A stretch of 64,000 nt of DNA from Sulfurospirillum arsenophilum NBRC 109478 (GCF_000813345.1 NZ_BBQF01000003.1:186001-250000); one strand, 5' to 3'. Positions 54,644 to 63,421 are shown, counted from the first letter of the stretch. The notes: a model not told the origin generated them from the sequence alone. Numbers and translations are program-made.

Positions 54644-55029
54644 AAGCTTCCTTTTTGAAGTAGGGTATAACTGGCAATGCCAAAGAGTGTCATCATGATA
54701 GAACCCATTACATGTAAAAGAACTGCCACAATGCTCATGCTAAGACGTCCTTCTTGAATGAGGGTAACGATCTCGGCGCTAAAGGTACTAAACGTGGTGA
54801 GTCCGCCTAAAAAACCTGTGATAATAAAAAGTCGCCATTCTGGTGCTAAGGCTGTATTTGAAGCAAAAAAAGCGATGAATAGTCCGATGAGATAACCGCC
54901 AATAAGATTGGCGCTTAGCGTTCCAAGAGGAATGGACGGGTAAATGCTGTTTAATTTAGTGCCCAAAGACCAGCGTAAAAGTGCGCCAAAACCAGCACCT
55001 GAAAAAATAGCCAAAATGGTGTAAAACAT
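54640..55029 (-). CDS. crcB: Fluoride channel CrcB/Fluc
   Basis: A protein of about 129 residues with four transmembrane helices. [10 protein letters not shown] and [12 protein letters not shown] are the Fluc signature; the Phe residues and TTFST line the fluoride pore. ATG at 55029 has AAAGG 8 bases upstream. A TATAAT lies on the minus strand near 55060, giving a short leader with no fluoride riboswitch visible. Confidence 0.9.
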   Translation of the reverse strand: MFYTILAIFSGAGFGALLRWSLGTKLNSIYPSIPLGTLSANLIGGYLIGLFIAFFASNTALAPEWRLFIITGFLGGLTTFSTFSAEIVTLIQEGRLSMSIVAVLLHVMGSIMMTLFGIASYTLLQKGSL

Positions 55030-55149
55030 CCCCAAAACCTTTCGTGGAATTTGCTGAGATTATAACATAACTCCTTCAAAAGAGAAGATGAACCCTCTTT
55101 ATACATTACTAAATCGCTTGATATTGTTGACAATAAGAAAAGAATCTGC

Positions 55150-55155
55150 TATTAT
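55150..55155 (+). promoter_or_regulatory. Predicted -10 box of the cys operon
   Basis: TATTAT, about 30 bases before the leader ORF. An ATTGT-TG-ACAAT inverted repeat (55125-55136) lies just upstream and could bind a regulator. Confidence 0.4.
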
Positions 55156-55184
55156 TTCGTCAATTCAAAACAAGGAGGTAAACC

Positions 55185-55250
55185 ATGAAGTCCAGTCAAG
55201 CCATTGTTCATGGAAAGAATGCTCATGTTTTTCATCTGATGTGTTGCTAA
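55185..55250 (+). CDS. 21-residue leader peptide ending Cys-Cys, upstream of cysP
   Basis: ATG preceded by a perfect AAGGAGG (4-5 bases upstream), 21 codons, ending HVFHLMCC then TAA. Two consecutive Cys codons at the very end of a short, strongly initiated ORF in front of a sulfate-uptake operon suggest a cysteine-sensing leader: ribosome stalling at the Cys codons would report low Cys-tRNA. A TTTACATGTAAA palindrome lies 8 bases after the stop, then the cysP ribosome site. Confidence 0.65.
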   Translation: MKSSQAIVHGKNAHVFHLMCC

Positions 55251-55309
55251 AAAAACGTTTACATGTAAAAAGAAACCCGATCAATAGCACAAAAGTAAAA
55301 GGAAAAAAC

Positions 55310-56329
55310 ATGAAATTCTTAAAATCAAAAAGCCTCTTTGGAGTAGCCATAGCAGTTTTGGCGCTTGTTGCGCCTTTCATTCACGCTGCAGACATTACTT
55401 TGCTCAATGTCTCCTATGATCCAACAAGAGAGTTTTACAAAGAGTACAACCAAGCCTTTGCAAAACATTGGAAAGAGCTTAAAGGCGATACGGTAACCGT
55501 GCGTCAATCACACGGTGGTTCAGGTGCGCAAGCAAGAAGTGTCATTGATGGTTTAGATGCCGATGTCGTCACCTTAGCCCTTGCCTATGATGTCGATGCC
55601 ATTGCTGAAAAGGCACATGCGATTGACCCTAATTGGCAAAAACGATTCACGCATAATAGTGCTCCTTATACTTCTACTATCGTTTTTTTAGTGCGTAAAG
55701 GCAATCCAAAAGGAATTAAAGATTGGGATGATTTAGCAAAGTCAGACGTTAAAGTCATCACGCCAAACCCGAAAACTTCAGGTGGTGCTAGATGGAATCA
55801 TTTAGCAGCATGGGGTTATGGACTTGAAAAATACGGTAGTGAAGATAAAGCCAGAGAATTCGTCTCTAAAATCTATGCGAATGTTCCAGTACTTGATTCA
55901 GGAGCAAGAGGTGCAACCAATACCTTTGTTCAAAGAGGCTTAGGAGATGTGCTTATTGCTTGGGAGAATGAAGCGATTTTATCCATTAATGAACTTGGAC
56001 GTGATAAGTTTGACATTGTCGTTCCTAGCATTAGCATTCTTGCAGAACCAAGTGTCAGCATCGTCGATAAAAATGTAGCAAAAAAAGGAACGAAAGAGGT
56101 AGCAACAGCTTATTTGCAATACCTCTATTCTAAAGAAGGACAGAGAATTGCAGCCAAAAATTACTATCGTCCAACGGATCCTGAAATCGTAAAAGAGAGC
56201 GAATCCACATTCCCAAAACTTAAACTCTTTAGCATTGATGCGCTCTTTAATGGATGGGGTGAAGCTCAGAAAAAACACTTTGCCGACGGTGGCGAATTTG
56301 ATAAGATCTTTGCTTCTATCAAGCGATGA
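55310..56329 (+). CDS. cysP: Sulfate-binding protein
   Basis: A 339-residue periplasmic sulfate-binding protein (Sbp/CysP family): signal peptide ending [36 protein letters not shown] and [21 protein letters not shown] at 55310 has AAAAGGA 7 bases upstream; a 413-residue ORF from 55088 would overrun the leader region and lacks support. It is the first gene of the cysPTWA transporter. Confidence 0.92.
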   Translation: MKFLKSKSLFGVAIAVLALVAPFIHAADITLLNVSYDPTREFYKEYNQAFAKHWKELKGDTVTVRQSHGGSGAQARSVIDGLDADVVTLALAYDVDAIAEKAHAIDPNWQKRFTHNSAPYTSTIVFLVRKGNPKGIKDWDDLAKSDVKVITPNPKTSGGARWNHLAAWGYGLEKYGSEDKAREFVSKIYANVPVLDSGARGATNTFVQRGLGDVLIAWENEAILSINELGRDKFDIVVPSISILAEPSVSIVDKNVAKKGTKEVATAYLQYLYSKEGQRIAAKNYYRPTDPEIVKESESTFPKLKLFSIDALFNGWGEAQKKHFADGGEFDKIFASIKR

Positions 56330-57156
56330 AGTGGCACTTTAGAAAACCAAGTGTCTTGCCAGGTTTTGGCTTGACGCTTGGCTTTAGCCTGACCTATGTG
56401 ACCCTCTTAGTGCTTATACCTCTAGGAGGGTTACTGCTTTATACAACCAAGCTTTCGTGGAGCGAATTTGGTGCCGTCATCCTTGATCCTAGAGTACTAG
56501 CTTCCTTTAAACTTAGCTTTGGAGCGAGCCTTATTGCGGCGGTTGTCAACCTCTTTTTTGGACTGATCGTTGCGTGGACTTTAGCTAGGTATAACTTTTT
56601 TGGTAAAAAAATTGTTGATGCACTGGTTGATTTGCCCTTCGCGCTTCCTACGGCAGTTGCGGGTATTGCCTTGGCGGCTATTTTTGCACAAAATGGCTGG
56701 ATAGGCTCATTTTTAGAGCCTTTAGGTATTCAAATTGCCTATTCTAGGGCGGGCGTTGTGGTTGCTCTTGTGTTCATAGGACTTCCTTTTGTGGTGCGTA
56801 CCGTTCAGCCCGTCATCGAAGAGTTTGAAAAAGAGTTTGAAGAGGTGTCGACAAGTCTTGGAGCAAGCTGGTGGCAAACGTTTAGCAGGGTGATTTTACC
56901 CTCTTTAATGCCAGCTCTTTTGACAGGCTTTGCACTCTCGTTTGCAAGAGCACTGGGTGAGTACGGCTCCATCATTTTTATCTCAAGCAATATGCCCTTT
57001 GTAAGCGAAATCGTACCGCTTATCATCGTGACCAAGCTTTCACAGTTTGATTATGTTGGTGCAACAGCGGTGGGAACGGTGATGTTACTGGCGACCTTTG
57101 TGATTTTATTTTTTATCAATGCGATTCAGATTTACAGTCGCGAAAAAAGTTTATAG
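56326..57156 (+). CDS. cysT: Sulfate ABC transporter permease CysT
   Basis: A 276-residue permease with six transmembrane helices and the EAA loop [33 protein letters not shown] is a CysT signature. It overlaps cysP by 4 bases and is followed by cysW. Confidence 0.92.
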   Translation: MKWHFRKPSVLPGFGLTLGFSLTYVTLLVLIPLGGLLLYTTKLSWSEFGAVILDPRVLASFKLSFGASLIAAVVNLFFGLIVAWTLARYNFFGKKIVDALVDLPFALPTAVAGIALAAIFAQNGWIGSFLEPLGIQIAYSRAGVVVALVFIGLPFVVRTVQPVIEEFEKEFEEVSTSLGASWWQTFSRVILPSLMPALLTGFALSFARALGEYGSIIFISSNMPFVSEIVPLIIVTKLSQFDYVGATAVGTVMLLATFVILFFINAIQIYSREKSL

Positions 57157-57163
57157 GAAGATA

Positions 57164-58000
57164 ATGCAAACAGAACATCGCTTAGAGCCTAAGTGGCTTA
57201 AACCGCTTTTGCTGGGTACAACACTTCTTTTCTTAGGAATTTTCTTAGCGCTTCCTTTGGGCGTGGTATTTAGTGAAGCTCTAGCAAAAGGCTGGAGCGT
57301 TTACTGGGAATCTATCAGTGAGCCAGACGCCATTGCAGCGATTAAACTCACACTTTTAGTGGTTTTAATTACCGTTCCGCTCAATACTATTTTTGGGGTG
57401 GCCACTGCTTGGCTTATTGCTAAGTTTGAATTTAGAGGCAAAGGGCTTCTCATCACGTTGATCGATCTTCCGTTTGCGGTTTCACCTGTCATTGCAGGTC
57501 TGATTTTCGTGCTGTTATTTGGAAGTTCGGGGTGGTTTGGAGCGTGGCTTGGCGAGCATGATATTCGCATTGTCTTTGCCACACCGGGAATTATACTTGC
57601 AACACTATTTATCACCTCGCCCTTTGTGGCACGTGAGATCATTCCTCTCATGCAAGAACAAGGCAAAGATGAAGAGGAGTCTGCCTTAACACTCGGTGCC
57701 TCAGGGTGGCAAACGTTTTGGAAAGTGACCCTTCCCAACATTAAATGGGGACTTTTATATGGTGTGATTTTAAGTAACGCTAGAGCGATGGGCGAGTTTG
57801 GTGCGGTTGCGGTTGTTTCAGGTCACATCAGAGGAATGACCACCACAATGCCTTTACATGTAGAAATTTTATACGGTGAGTACCTTTTCACAGCCGCCTT
57901 TGCGGTTGCCTCACTTTTAACTCTTTTAGCACTCGTGACATTGGTGTTAAAAAGTTTCATTGAGTGGCGCATCGGTAAAAAACGCTCACTCGCGCACTAA
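57164..58000 (+). CDS. cysW: Sulfate ABC transporter permease CysW
   Basis: A 278-residue permease from [11 protein letters not shown] (AGGAAG upstream). It has six helices, an EAA loop ([20 protein letters not shown]) and [16 protein letters not shown]. It forms the heterodimer with CysT. Confidence 0.92.
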   Translation: MQTEHRLEPKWLKPLLLGTTLLFLGIFLALPLGVVFSEALAKGWSVYWESISEPDAIAAIKLTLLVVLITVPLNTIFGVATAWLIAKFEFRGKGLLITLIDLPFAVSPVIAGLIFVLLFGSSGWFGAWLGEHDIRIVFATPGIILATLFITSPFVAREIIPLMQEQGKDEEESALTLGASGWQTFWKVTLPNIKWGLLYGVILSNARAMGEFGAVAVVSGHIRGMTTTMPLHVEILYGEYLFTAAFAVASLLTLLALVTLVLKSFIEWRIGKKRSLAH

Positions 58001-58009
58001 GGATAAACC

Positions 58010-59089
58010 ATGAGTATTCAGATTTCAAATATTAACAAACGTTTTGATAACTTTGTCGCTCTCGATAACATTAACTTAACCATTCCCGATGGCGAACTTG
58101 TGGCACTTTTGGGCCCTTCAGGTTCAGGTAAAACGACCTTGCTTCGCATTATCGCAGGTCTGGAAGAGGCGGATAGTGGAACGATTTATTTTAACGGTGA
58201 AGATACCACGGCAACGCATGTACGTGATCGTGGTGTGGGGTTTGTGTTTCAGCACTACGCGCTTTTTCGTCACATGAGTGTGTTTGAAAATGTGGCATTT
58301 GGCCTTCGTGTCAGACCTAAAGAGACACGTCCGAGTGAAGAAGAGATCAAAGAGCGGGTGCATAAACTGCTTAAGCTTATTCAGCTGGATTGGATAGCGG
58401 GTCGCTACCCATCACAACTCTCAGGTGGTCAACGTCAACGTGTCGCATTGGCGCGCGCCCTCGCGGTAGAGCCAAAAGTGTTGTTACTCGATGAGCCTTT
58501 TGGTGCCCTTGATGCTAAAGTGCGTCAAGAATTGCGCCAGTGGCTAAGAAGTCTGCACGATGAAATTCACATCACCAGTGTGTTTGTGACGCATGACCAA
58601 GAAGAGGCACTCGAAGTTTCCGATAAAATCGTCGTGATGAATCAAGGAAAAATCGAGCAAATCGGTACTCCAGAAGAGGTGTATGACAGACCTGCCAATC
58701 CGTTTGTCTATAGCTTTTTAGGCAATGTCAATCTCTTTCATGCACGTGTAGAGCAAGGCTCTCTTCATCTTGAAAACACAGAACTGAACACGCCAGATTT
58801 AGGAAATTCAAAAGAAGCATCACTCTTTGTTCGTCCGCATGAGATACACATCAGCATAGACAATGCCCTTGGTGGTGGCATCGAAGCTAAGCTTATTGGA
58901 TGGAGATTGGTAGGGCCTCGCGTGAGAGTTGAACTTGAAACACTGCACGCGCATCAAAGGGTTGAAGCAGAAATTTCTAAAGGCGAATGGCAAGCGATTA
59001 AAGCGCATGAAAATGGCTCTTTATTTGTCCATTTTGAGAGTGCCCGCATCTATACAGGCGAGGCTTCGTGGAATGATTATGTCATCTAA
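58010..59089 (+). CDS. cysA: Sulfate ABC transporter ATPase CysA
   Basis: A 359-residue ATPase with Walker [11 protein letters not shown], signature [15 protein letters not shown], Walker [13 protein letters not shown] and the switch His in VTHDQEEA. The C-terminal third contains a TOBE-like domain. It completes the transporter. Confidence 0.93.
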   Translation: MSIQISNINKRFDNFVALDNINLTIPDGELVALLGPSGSGKTTLLRIIAGLEEADSGTIYFNGEDTTATHVRDRGVGFVFQHYALFRHMSVFENVAFGLRVRPKETRPSEEEIKERVHKLLKLIQLDWIAGRYPSQLSGGQRQRVALARALAVEPKVLLLDEPFGALDAKVRQELRQWLRSLHDEIHITSVFVTHDQEEALEVSDKIVVMNQGKIEQIGTPEEVYDRPANPFVYSFLGNVNLFHARVEQGSLHLENTELNTPDLGNSKEASLFVRPHEIHISIDNALGGGIEAKLIGWRLVGPRVRVELETLHAHQRVEAEISKGEWQAIKAHENGSLFVHFESARIYTGEASWNDYVI

Positions 59090-59109
59090 ACTATTTACAT
59101 GTAAAGCGT

Positions 59110-59165
59110 TTGGAATTGACAGACTATAAGGCTTTGGAGTAGCATTTTGCCATATTCAATTCCAA
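59110..59165 (+). promoter_or_regulatory. Inverted repeat at the Mop gene ribosome site
   Basis: TTGGAATTGA (59110-59119) and TCAATTCCAA (59156-59165) form a perfect 10-bp inverted repeat with a 36-base loop. The right arm touches the AAGGAG of the Mop gene, so folding of a read-through transcript could mask initiation. Confidence 0.45.
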
Positions 59166-59175
59166 GGAGTGTGAC

Positions 59176-59385
59176 ATGAAATACGGCGCTAGAAATGAGA
59201 TCACCGCAACCATTAAAAAGATCAAAAAAGGCACAGTTATGTGTCAAGTCGATGTGGGTGACATCATCGCGGATAAAATGAGTTCTGTTATGACCATGGA
59301 ATCCATTGAAGAGATGGGACTCAAAGAGGGCGATAAAGTAAAAGTAGTTGTTAAAGCGGTGAGCGTTTTACTTATCAAAGAATAA
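59176..59385 (+). CDS. Single Mop-domain molybdate-binding protein (molbindin type)
   Basis: A 69-residue protein that is one Mop/TOBE domain: KYGARNEITATIKKIKKGTVMCQVDV and KEGDKVKVVVKAVSVLLIK. Mop proteins store or buffer molybdate or tungstate as hexamers. It lies between cysA and the ModE-boxed methyltransferase and ends at a terminator. Confidence 0.88.
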   Translation: MKYGARNEITATIKKIKKGTVMCQVDVGDIIADKMSSVMTMESIEEMGLKEGDKVKVVVKAVSVLLIKE

Positions 59386-59395
59386 AACTATTAAG

Positions 59396-59420
59396 AAGGT
59401 GCCCTAAAGTAGGGCACCTT
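59396..59420. terminator. Bidirectional hairpin terminator
   Basis: AAGGTGCCCTA pairs with TAGGGCACCTT around a 3-base loop, between the convergent Mop and methyltransferase genes. Confidence 0.85.
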
Positions 59421-59424
59421 TATG

Positions 59425-60189
59425 TTAAGCAACGTTCCACAAAACCATCCCTTTTTCGGCTTCGGTTGTTACATGTACTTTGTCATCCTTAATAAAGGAT
59501 ACTAAAATAGATTCTACAATCGCTTCATTGGGTGTTATCTCTTTGCGTTTCAGTTGATCATAGGCATACTCTTTTGCTTCATCAAAGGTGTAGGTATCGG
59601 TCCATGATGTTTCAAAAAAATCACTCTCAAAAGGAATTTTTTTCTCTTTTAAAGTCTCAATAAATTTATTGGCATTGATACATCCAGCTGAAGCGCAATC
59701 CTCTTCTTCCGTGGTATGTGCTTTGACTAAAGCTTCAACCAGTTTATTGTTGCGATATTTTCCCCAACCAATATAAATGCCCAGTCCTTTTGTAGCCCCA
59801 AGCATCTTTTCAATTTTTTGTTCATCACTAATAGCAGGCGTCATCGAAGCGATCACAATGTCGTATTTTTGATTCAATGGGAAAGCCTCCCAATCGCTTT
59901 GGTACGTATGCACTTTTGCACTCACTCCTTGCTCTTTAGCATCTTCATTCAAAGCGGCTAACATGCCTTCCGATATATCCATAGCCGTGACGTGTGCGCC
60001 TTTTTGCGCTAAAGGAATCGCAATCGTTCCAGTTCCCGCGCCGATATCTAAAATAGAAGCACCCTCAAATGAAACATTTTTATTTTGGCACCAGTTGATG
60101 ATGTGATTCACATCTTTGCTCATCGAAGCATCGTTAAAACGTGGGTAGCGCTTTGCCATATTGTCCCAAAAGTTGAAGGTTGGTTCCAT
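59425..60189 (-). CDS. SAM-dependent methyltransferase under a ModE-type operator
   Basis: A 254-residue class I methyltransferase with ILDIGAGTGTIAIPLA and VTAMDISEGML. The Cys-containing EEEDCASAGCINANKF segment (about 178) is unusual. Its promoter carries a near-perfect ModE operator 18 bases before the start. The substrate is unknown. A role in Mo/W metabolism is inferred from position and operator only. Confidence 0.85.
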   Translation of the reverse strand: MEPTFNFWDNMAKRYPRFNDASMSKDVNHIINWCQNKNVSFEGASILDIGAGTGTIAIPLAQKGAHVTAMDISEGMLAALNEDAKEQGVSAKVHTYQSDWEAFPLNQKYDIVIASMTPAISDEQKIEKMLGATKGLGIYIGWGKYRNNKLVEALVKAHTTEEEDCASAGCINANKFIETLKEKKIPFESDFFETSWTDTYTFDEAKEYAYDQLKRKEITPNEAIVESILVSFIKDDKVHVTTEAEKGMVLWNVA

Positions 60190-60206
60190 GAAGTATCCTT
60201 TAGTAT

Positions 60207-60230
60207 CGTTATATACTTGAAACTATAACG
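60207..60230. promoter_or_regulatory. ModE-type operator before the methyltransferase gene
   Basis: CGTTATAT-ACTTGAAA-CTATAACG: arms TCGTTATA/TATAACGA are exact inverted repeats and the spacing is as in the other two copies. It overlaps the expected promoter, so repression is likely. Confidence 0.78.
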
Positions 60231-60286
60231 AAAAATAGACATAATCACAAGTCAGTGTTGATTAAATTTCAAGCACTTAGGGAAAA

Positions 60287-61060
60287 TTAAACGCCTAAAA
60301 TAACATTGGATGCTTTAAAAAAGGCGTACGCTTCTTCATTAATTTTCAATGCTAAAGGCTCAAAGGAGTCATTGGCGATGGTTGCGGTGATGGTACTTTT
60401 GCTCTCAAGTTCTAAGGTGACTTCGGTGTTGGAAGTGTCGCTTAGAATTTGGATGATTTTACCTTTGAGTAAGTTTTCACAAGCAACTGTAGGTTTTGTT
60501 TTAGAGAGTAAAACAGAGCTGGCTTTGATAATAGCAATGGCACTCTCACCAAGATGAAGCCCTAGTTCTTGGTAGCTGCTTTTTGTGATGCTTGAGTAAA
60601 TTTTATCAGCGTCTTTTATCGTCAATTCTATTGCAACATTAACGGTATCTTCGCTAATAGCGCTGATGGTACCTATGAGCTGGTTCCGCGCACTAAGTTT
60701 TAAAGAGAGGCGACTGAGGGTTTGAACGATGGTGAGAAGATCGTCGCTGTTCGCAAAAAGATCTAAAAATTGCTGGTGTTTCGCTTGCAAGTTATGAAAT
60801 GCTTCAATGACCTCTTCGCCTTTAGCCGTCAATAAAGTTCCTCCACCTCCTTTTCCACCGTTTTTTTTCTCGACCAGTGGTAGTTCAGAGAGGTTGTTCA
60901 TAGCATCGACGGAATCCCAAGCAGCTTTATAGCTCATCTTCATTGCTTTAGCTGCAGCGTGGATAGAGCCGTACTGGCGAATATGCTCTAAAAGCTCAAT
61001 GCGCCCTTTACCAAGATAGTTTTTATCGCTTTTTTTCATCCAAAGTCGTGCTTCTAACAT
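60287..61060 (-). CDS. modE: Molybdate-responsive regulator ModE
   Basis: A 257-residue protein with an N-terminal winged helix (GSIHAAAKAMKMSYKAAWDSVDAMN, KKNGGKGGGGTLLTAKGEEV) and two C-terminal Mop domains (SARNQLIGTISAI and LLKGKIIQIL). Full-length ModE binds molybdate or tungstate and then DNA. Three matching operators lie in this window. A minus-strand TATACT at 61106-61101 is its likely -10. Confidence 0.93.
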   Translation of the reverse strand: MLEARLWMKKSDKNYLGKGRIELLEHIRQYGSIHAAAKAMKMSYKAAWDSVDAMNNLSELPLVEKKNGGKGGGGTLLTAKGEEVIEAFHNLQAKHQQFLDLFANSDDLLTIVQTLSRLSLKLSARNQLIGTISAISEDTVNVAIELTIKDADKIYSSITKSSYQELGLHLGESAIAIIKASSVLLSKTKPTVACENLLKGKIIQILSDTSNTEVTLELESKSTITATIANDSFEPLALKINEEAYAFFKASNVILGV

Positions 61061-61323
61061 GCTTTTCCTGTGCGTCTTAATATGGAGTAATTAAGAAATA
61101 AGTATAGCACAAAAGCTTAACGAAGCATTTTTTGAACGGCTAGATAAAATAAGATGCCTATTTTTTAAACACAATAATGTGTATTTTATCGTTGTATTTA
61201 TAAATATATTACGATACAATTTTGCTGTTTCTTGTTGTCTGCTCTTTTTCGCTCAGTCGTTATTTATGTGCAGTATATAGCGATTGGGCAAAAAGGGGTT
61301 TGAGAGATATAAATGGAGAAAAA
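61061..61323. promoter_or_regulatory. Divergent modE/exbB control region
   Basis: A 263-base region containing the modE -10, an ACACA-ATAA-TGTGT repeat (61169-61182), the ModE-type box and a TATATA (61274-61279) for exbB. No gene is supported. Confidence 0.5.
61188..61215. promoter_or_regulatory. ModE-type operator before exbB-exbD-tonB
   Basis: CGTTGTAT-TTATAAAT-ATATTACG within ATCG...CGAT flanks: the outer 10-base arms match at 8 of 10 positions, with the same 8-base spacer as the other copies. It is slightly degenerate. Confidence 0.6.
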
Positions 61324-61770
61324 ATGCTCAGTGAAAAACTTTTATCGTTCGCCCTTTTAGGGATTGACCCAGTTTTATGGGTATTGGTTGCTATGAGTGT
61401 GATAGCAGTGGGTGTGATGATCGAGCGAGCATTGGTTTTTGCACAGATTGAAAAAACGTATCAAACGATGGATTATTATACGTTGCGGTTGGGCTTAGAG
61501 GCACGTCTTGGCATCTTGGCAACATTTGGAAACAATGCACCTTTTATAGGACTTTTTGGAACGGTCTTAGGCATTATTCAAGCGTTCCACACGATAGGCT
61601 CTAGTAACTCTTTTGATGTTCAGCCCATTATGCAGGGTATTTCCGAAGCGTTGATTGCAACGGCTACGGGACTGTTTGTAGCCATCCCTTGTGTCATTGC
61701 CTATAACTATTTTCTCAGACGTCTTAAAGTGGTTTTAACCCAAAAAGAGGCACTTTTACATGAGGCATGA
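61324..61770 (+). CDS. exbB: ExbB-like proton-channel protein
   Basis: A 148-residue TolQ/ExbB family protein from MLSEKLLSFALLG (GGAG upstream). FIGLFGTVLGIIQAF and ISEALIATATGLFVAIPCVIAYN are the conserved helices. With ExbD it energises TonB. A longer ORF to 61222 has no ribosome site. Confidence 0.92.
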   Translation: MLSEKLLSFALLGIDPVLWVLVAMSVIAVGVMIERALVFAQIEKTYQTMDYYTLRLGLEARLGILATFGNNAPFIGLFGTVLGIIQAFHTIGSSNSFDVQPIMQGISEALIATATGLFVAIPCVIAYNYFLRRLKVVLTQKEALLHEA

Positions 61771-62167
61771 ACCTATGTATGAAAGCGAAATTGCTGAGAT
61801 CAACATGACTCCTTTTGTAGATATTATACTCGTCATATTGGTCATTTTTATGGTGACAGCCACGTTTGTAACGCAAGGAAAAATTCCGCTCAATTTACCT
61901 CAAGCAACTTCTTCCGAGAATCGTAAAGAGGATTTGAAACCCATAACTCTTTCCCTTACGGAATCGGGTGAACTCTATTATGACGAAGCCATCATCTCAA
62001 TGGAAGATTTGGATGCCAAGATCGCGCAGATCAACCAGCGTGATTCACACATCGTTATTCGAAGTGATGCTAAAACCCCTTTTGAATATGTGGTCAAAGT
62101 CATTGATACATGTAAAAAACATCACATTAGTACCTTTGCTATTCAAACAGCGCGAGTAAGTCCATGA
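61760..62167 (+). CDS. exbD: ExbD-like protein
   Basis: A 135-residue ExbD/TolR protein with EINMTPFVDIILVILVIFMV, including the conserved membrane Asp. It overlaps exbB by 11 bases and tonB by 4. Confidence 0.92.
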   Translation: MRHEPMYESEIAEINMTPFVDIILVILVIFMVTATFVTQGKIPLNLPQATSSENRKEDLKPITLSLTESGELYYDEAIISMEDLDAKIAQINQRDSHIVIRSDAKTPFEYVVKVIDTCKKHHISTFAIQTARVSP

Positions 62168-62844
62168 AAACATCGCATTTAGCATTCGCAATACTGGGGA
62201 GCGTCTCTTTACATGTAATGATTGCGTATGCTCTTTTTATGGGAAATATGGCAATTCCAAAACCTTCTTTGCGAGAGTTTGTGGTGAGCAATGTCATGCT
62301 TTTAGAAGAGCCATTACCTAATACATTGAAAGAAGAGATCAAGAAAGAAGTTCCCGTTAAACCAGAGCCTATCGTAGAAAAAAAATCTGAAAAAAATGTG
62401 AAAAAAGAGCTGGTCAAAGCAGCAGTACCCATTAAAGAGTCCATGAGTACATCATCATCTACAACCAGTGAGTCTTTTGCAGAACAAACCATAGAAATGC
62501 CTTCATCTGTTAAAGCACAGGAAAAAGTGTCTGTGGCATCTTCGCGTCAAAGCGATGATCTACTCTCACGCTATCTTGCCAAAGTGAGGCACAAAATCCA
62601 AGAGAGCTTACATTACCCCTCTATGGCTAGAAAAATGGGAATAGAGGGTGAGGCGGTGGTACAGTTTTTAATCCATGCCAATGGTATGGTCGATGCCTCT
62701 TCTATCAAGATAGCAAAGTCGAGTGGAAAGGCTGTTTTGGATCGCAATGCTGTAGATGCTGTTCTCGAAGCGATTCCGTTTGAATTGCCTCCTAAAGAGG
62801 ATTTAGAGATTGTTATACCTGTCGTTTTTAAGCTTACATCCTAA
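62164..62844 (+). CDS. tonB: TonB
   Basis: A 226-residue protein: N-terminal transmembrane anchor with SLHVMIAYALF, a Lys/Pro/Glu-rich linker and a C-terminal TonB domain (SLHYPSMARKMGIEGEAVVQF...EAIPFELPP). No TonB-dependent receptor gene is in the window. The recurrent palindrome (62209-62218) encodes the L-H-V of the anchor. Confidence 0.9.
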   Translation: MKTSHLAFAILGSVSLHVMIAYALFMGNMAIPKPSLREFVVSNVMLLEEPLPNTLKEEIKKEVPVKPEPIVEKKSEKNVKKELVKAAVPIKESMSTSSSTTSESFAEQTIEMPSSVKAQEKVSVASSRQSDDLLSRYLAKVRHKIQESLHYPSMARKMGIEGEAVVQFLIHANGMVDASSIKIAKSSGKAVLDRNAVDAVLEAIPFELPPKEDLEIVIPVVFKLTS

Positions 62845-62853
62845 GGAAAAGTC

Positions 62854-63399
62854 ATGTGCAATGGTCATCATTTTCTTCATAAACCTGCTGTTACCCAAAA
62901 GAGCGAAAGCCTTCAATGGAGTCGTATAAATTTAAAAGCGTCTTTGCCTCCGATTATATTTCCAACGCCTAATTTTTTAGCCAATGTGGGTGTTGATGTA
63001 ATCGCTAAAATTGTTTTGCATCACCATCGTTTATTGCAAAAGAGCAGTATTGCCCCTATGTATCCGACGGATGAATCTCATTTTTTAGAAGGCGTTTCTA
63101 AAGCGAGCCATTTTCTCATCGAAGCCTTAGGTGGCGAAAAAGTCTATACGTTTAGTTATGGACCACCCGCTCTATGTCGCACACACGCTCCTTTTGTCAT
63201 TGATGATGAGGCAAGAGGTGTATGGCTTATGCTGTACAAACAAACCCTACACGATCTTCATTTTCCCAAAGAATTGATCAAGGAGTTTTGGAATTGGATC
63301 GAGCCTTTTTCCATGCGTATGGTCAACCGTCGAAGTTCAACAGTGCCTATGAAACGTTTTTTGTATGAAGATATGAAAGCGGAGTTTGGGCTTATTTAA
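62854..63399 (+). CDS. Truncated-hemoglobin-like protein
   Basis: A 181-residue protein. Residues 45-150 match the group II truncated globin pattern: LANVGVDVIAKIVLHHHRLL, IAPMYPTD, FLIEALGG, THAPFVIDDEARGVWL and FSMRMVN. THAPF holds the likely proximal His. The N-terminal 40 residues are extra. It lies 9 bases after tonB and 22 bases before a binding-protein gene, so it is part of the ModE-boxed TonB operon. Confidence 0.72.
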   Translation: MCNGHHFLHKPAVTQKSESLQWSRINLKASLPPIIFPTPNFLANVGVDVIAKIVLHHHRLLQKSSIAPMYPTDESHFLEGVSKASHFLIEALGGEKVYTFSYGPPALCRTHAPFVIDDEARGVWLMLYKQTLHDLHFPKELIKEFWNWIEPFSMRMVNRRSSTVPMKRFLYEDMKAEFGLI

Positions 63400-63421
63400 T
63401 TTTTTACATGTAAGGATAAAG

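Larger units (their letters stand above)
670..63413. repeat. Dispersed palindrome TTACATGTAA, at least 32 copies
   Basis: Exact copies start at 670, 3716, 5474, 9665, 14731, 17215, 20128, 20698, 21579, 25134, 25904, 26986, 27314, 27665, 30065, 30321, 31049, 33227, 36722, 37193, 37298, 37552, 42436, 44438, 44518, 49347, 54309, 54708, 55259, 59095, 62209 and 63404. Most extend to TTTACATGTAAA. About 23 lie in genes (15 in the frame giving Leu-His-Val) and 9 between genes. Confidence 0.9.

Noticed and set aside
55030-55090. Fluoride riboswitch before crcB
   Set aside because: The predicted leader is too short, and the expected GGNGAUGG-type core and pseudoknot are not visible.
55088-55309. A 74-residue N-terminal extension of CysP
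   Set aside because: No ribosome site; it overlaps the strongly initiated leader ORF in another frame; the internal ATG at 55310 is followed by a normal signal peptide.
59104-59130. A fourth ModE operator before the Mop gene
   Set aside because: Only the half GCGTTT resembles the arm; the other side does not form an inverted repeat.
61169-61182. Fur box before exbB
   Set aside because: ACACA-ATAA-TGTGT is a short palindrome without the GATAAT-type Fur pattern; the ModE-type box next to it fits better.
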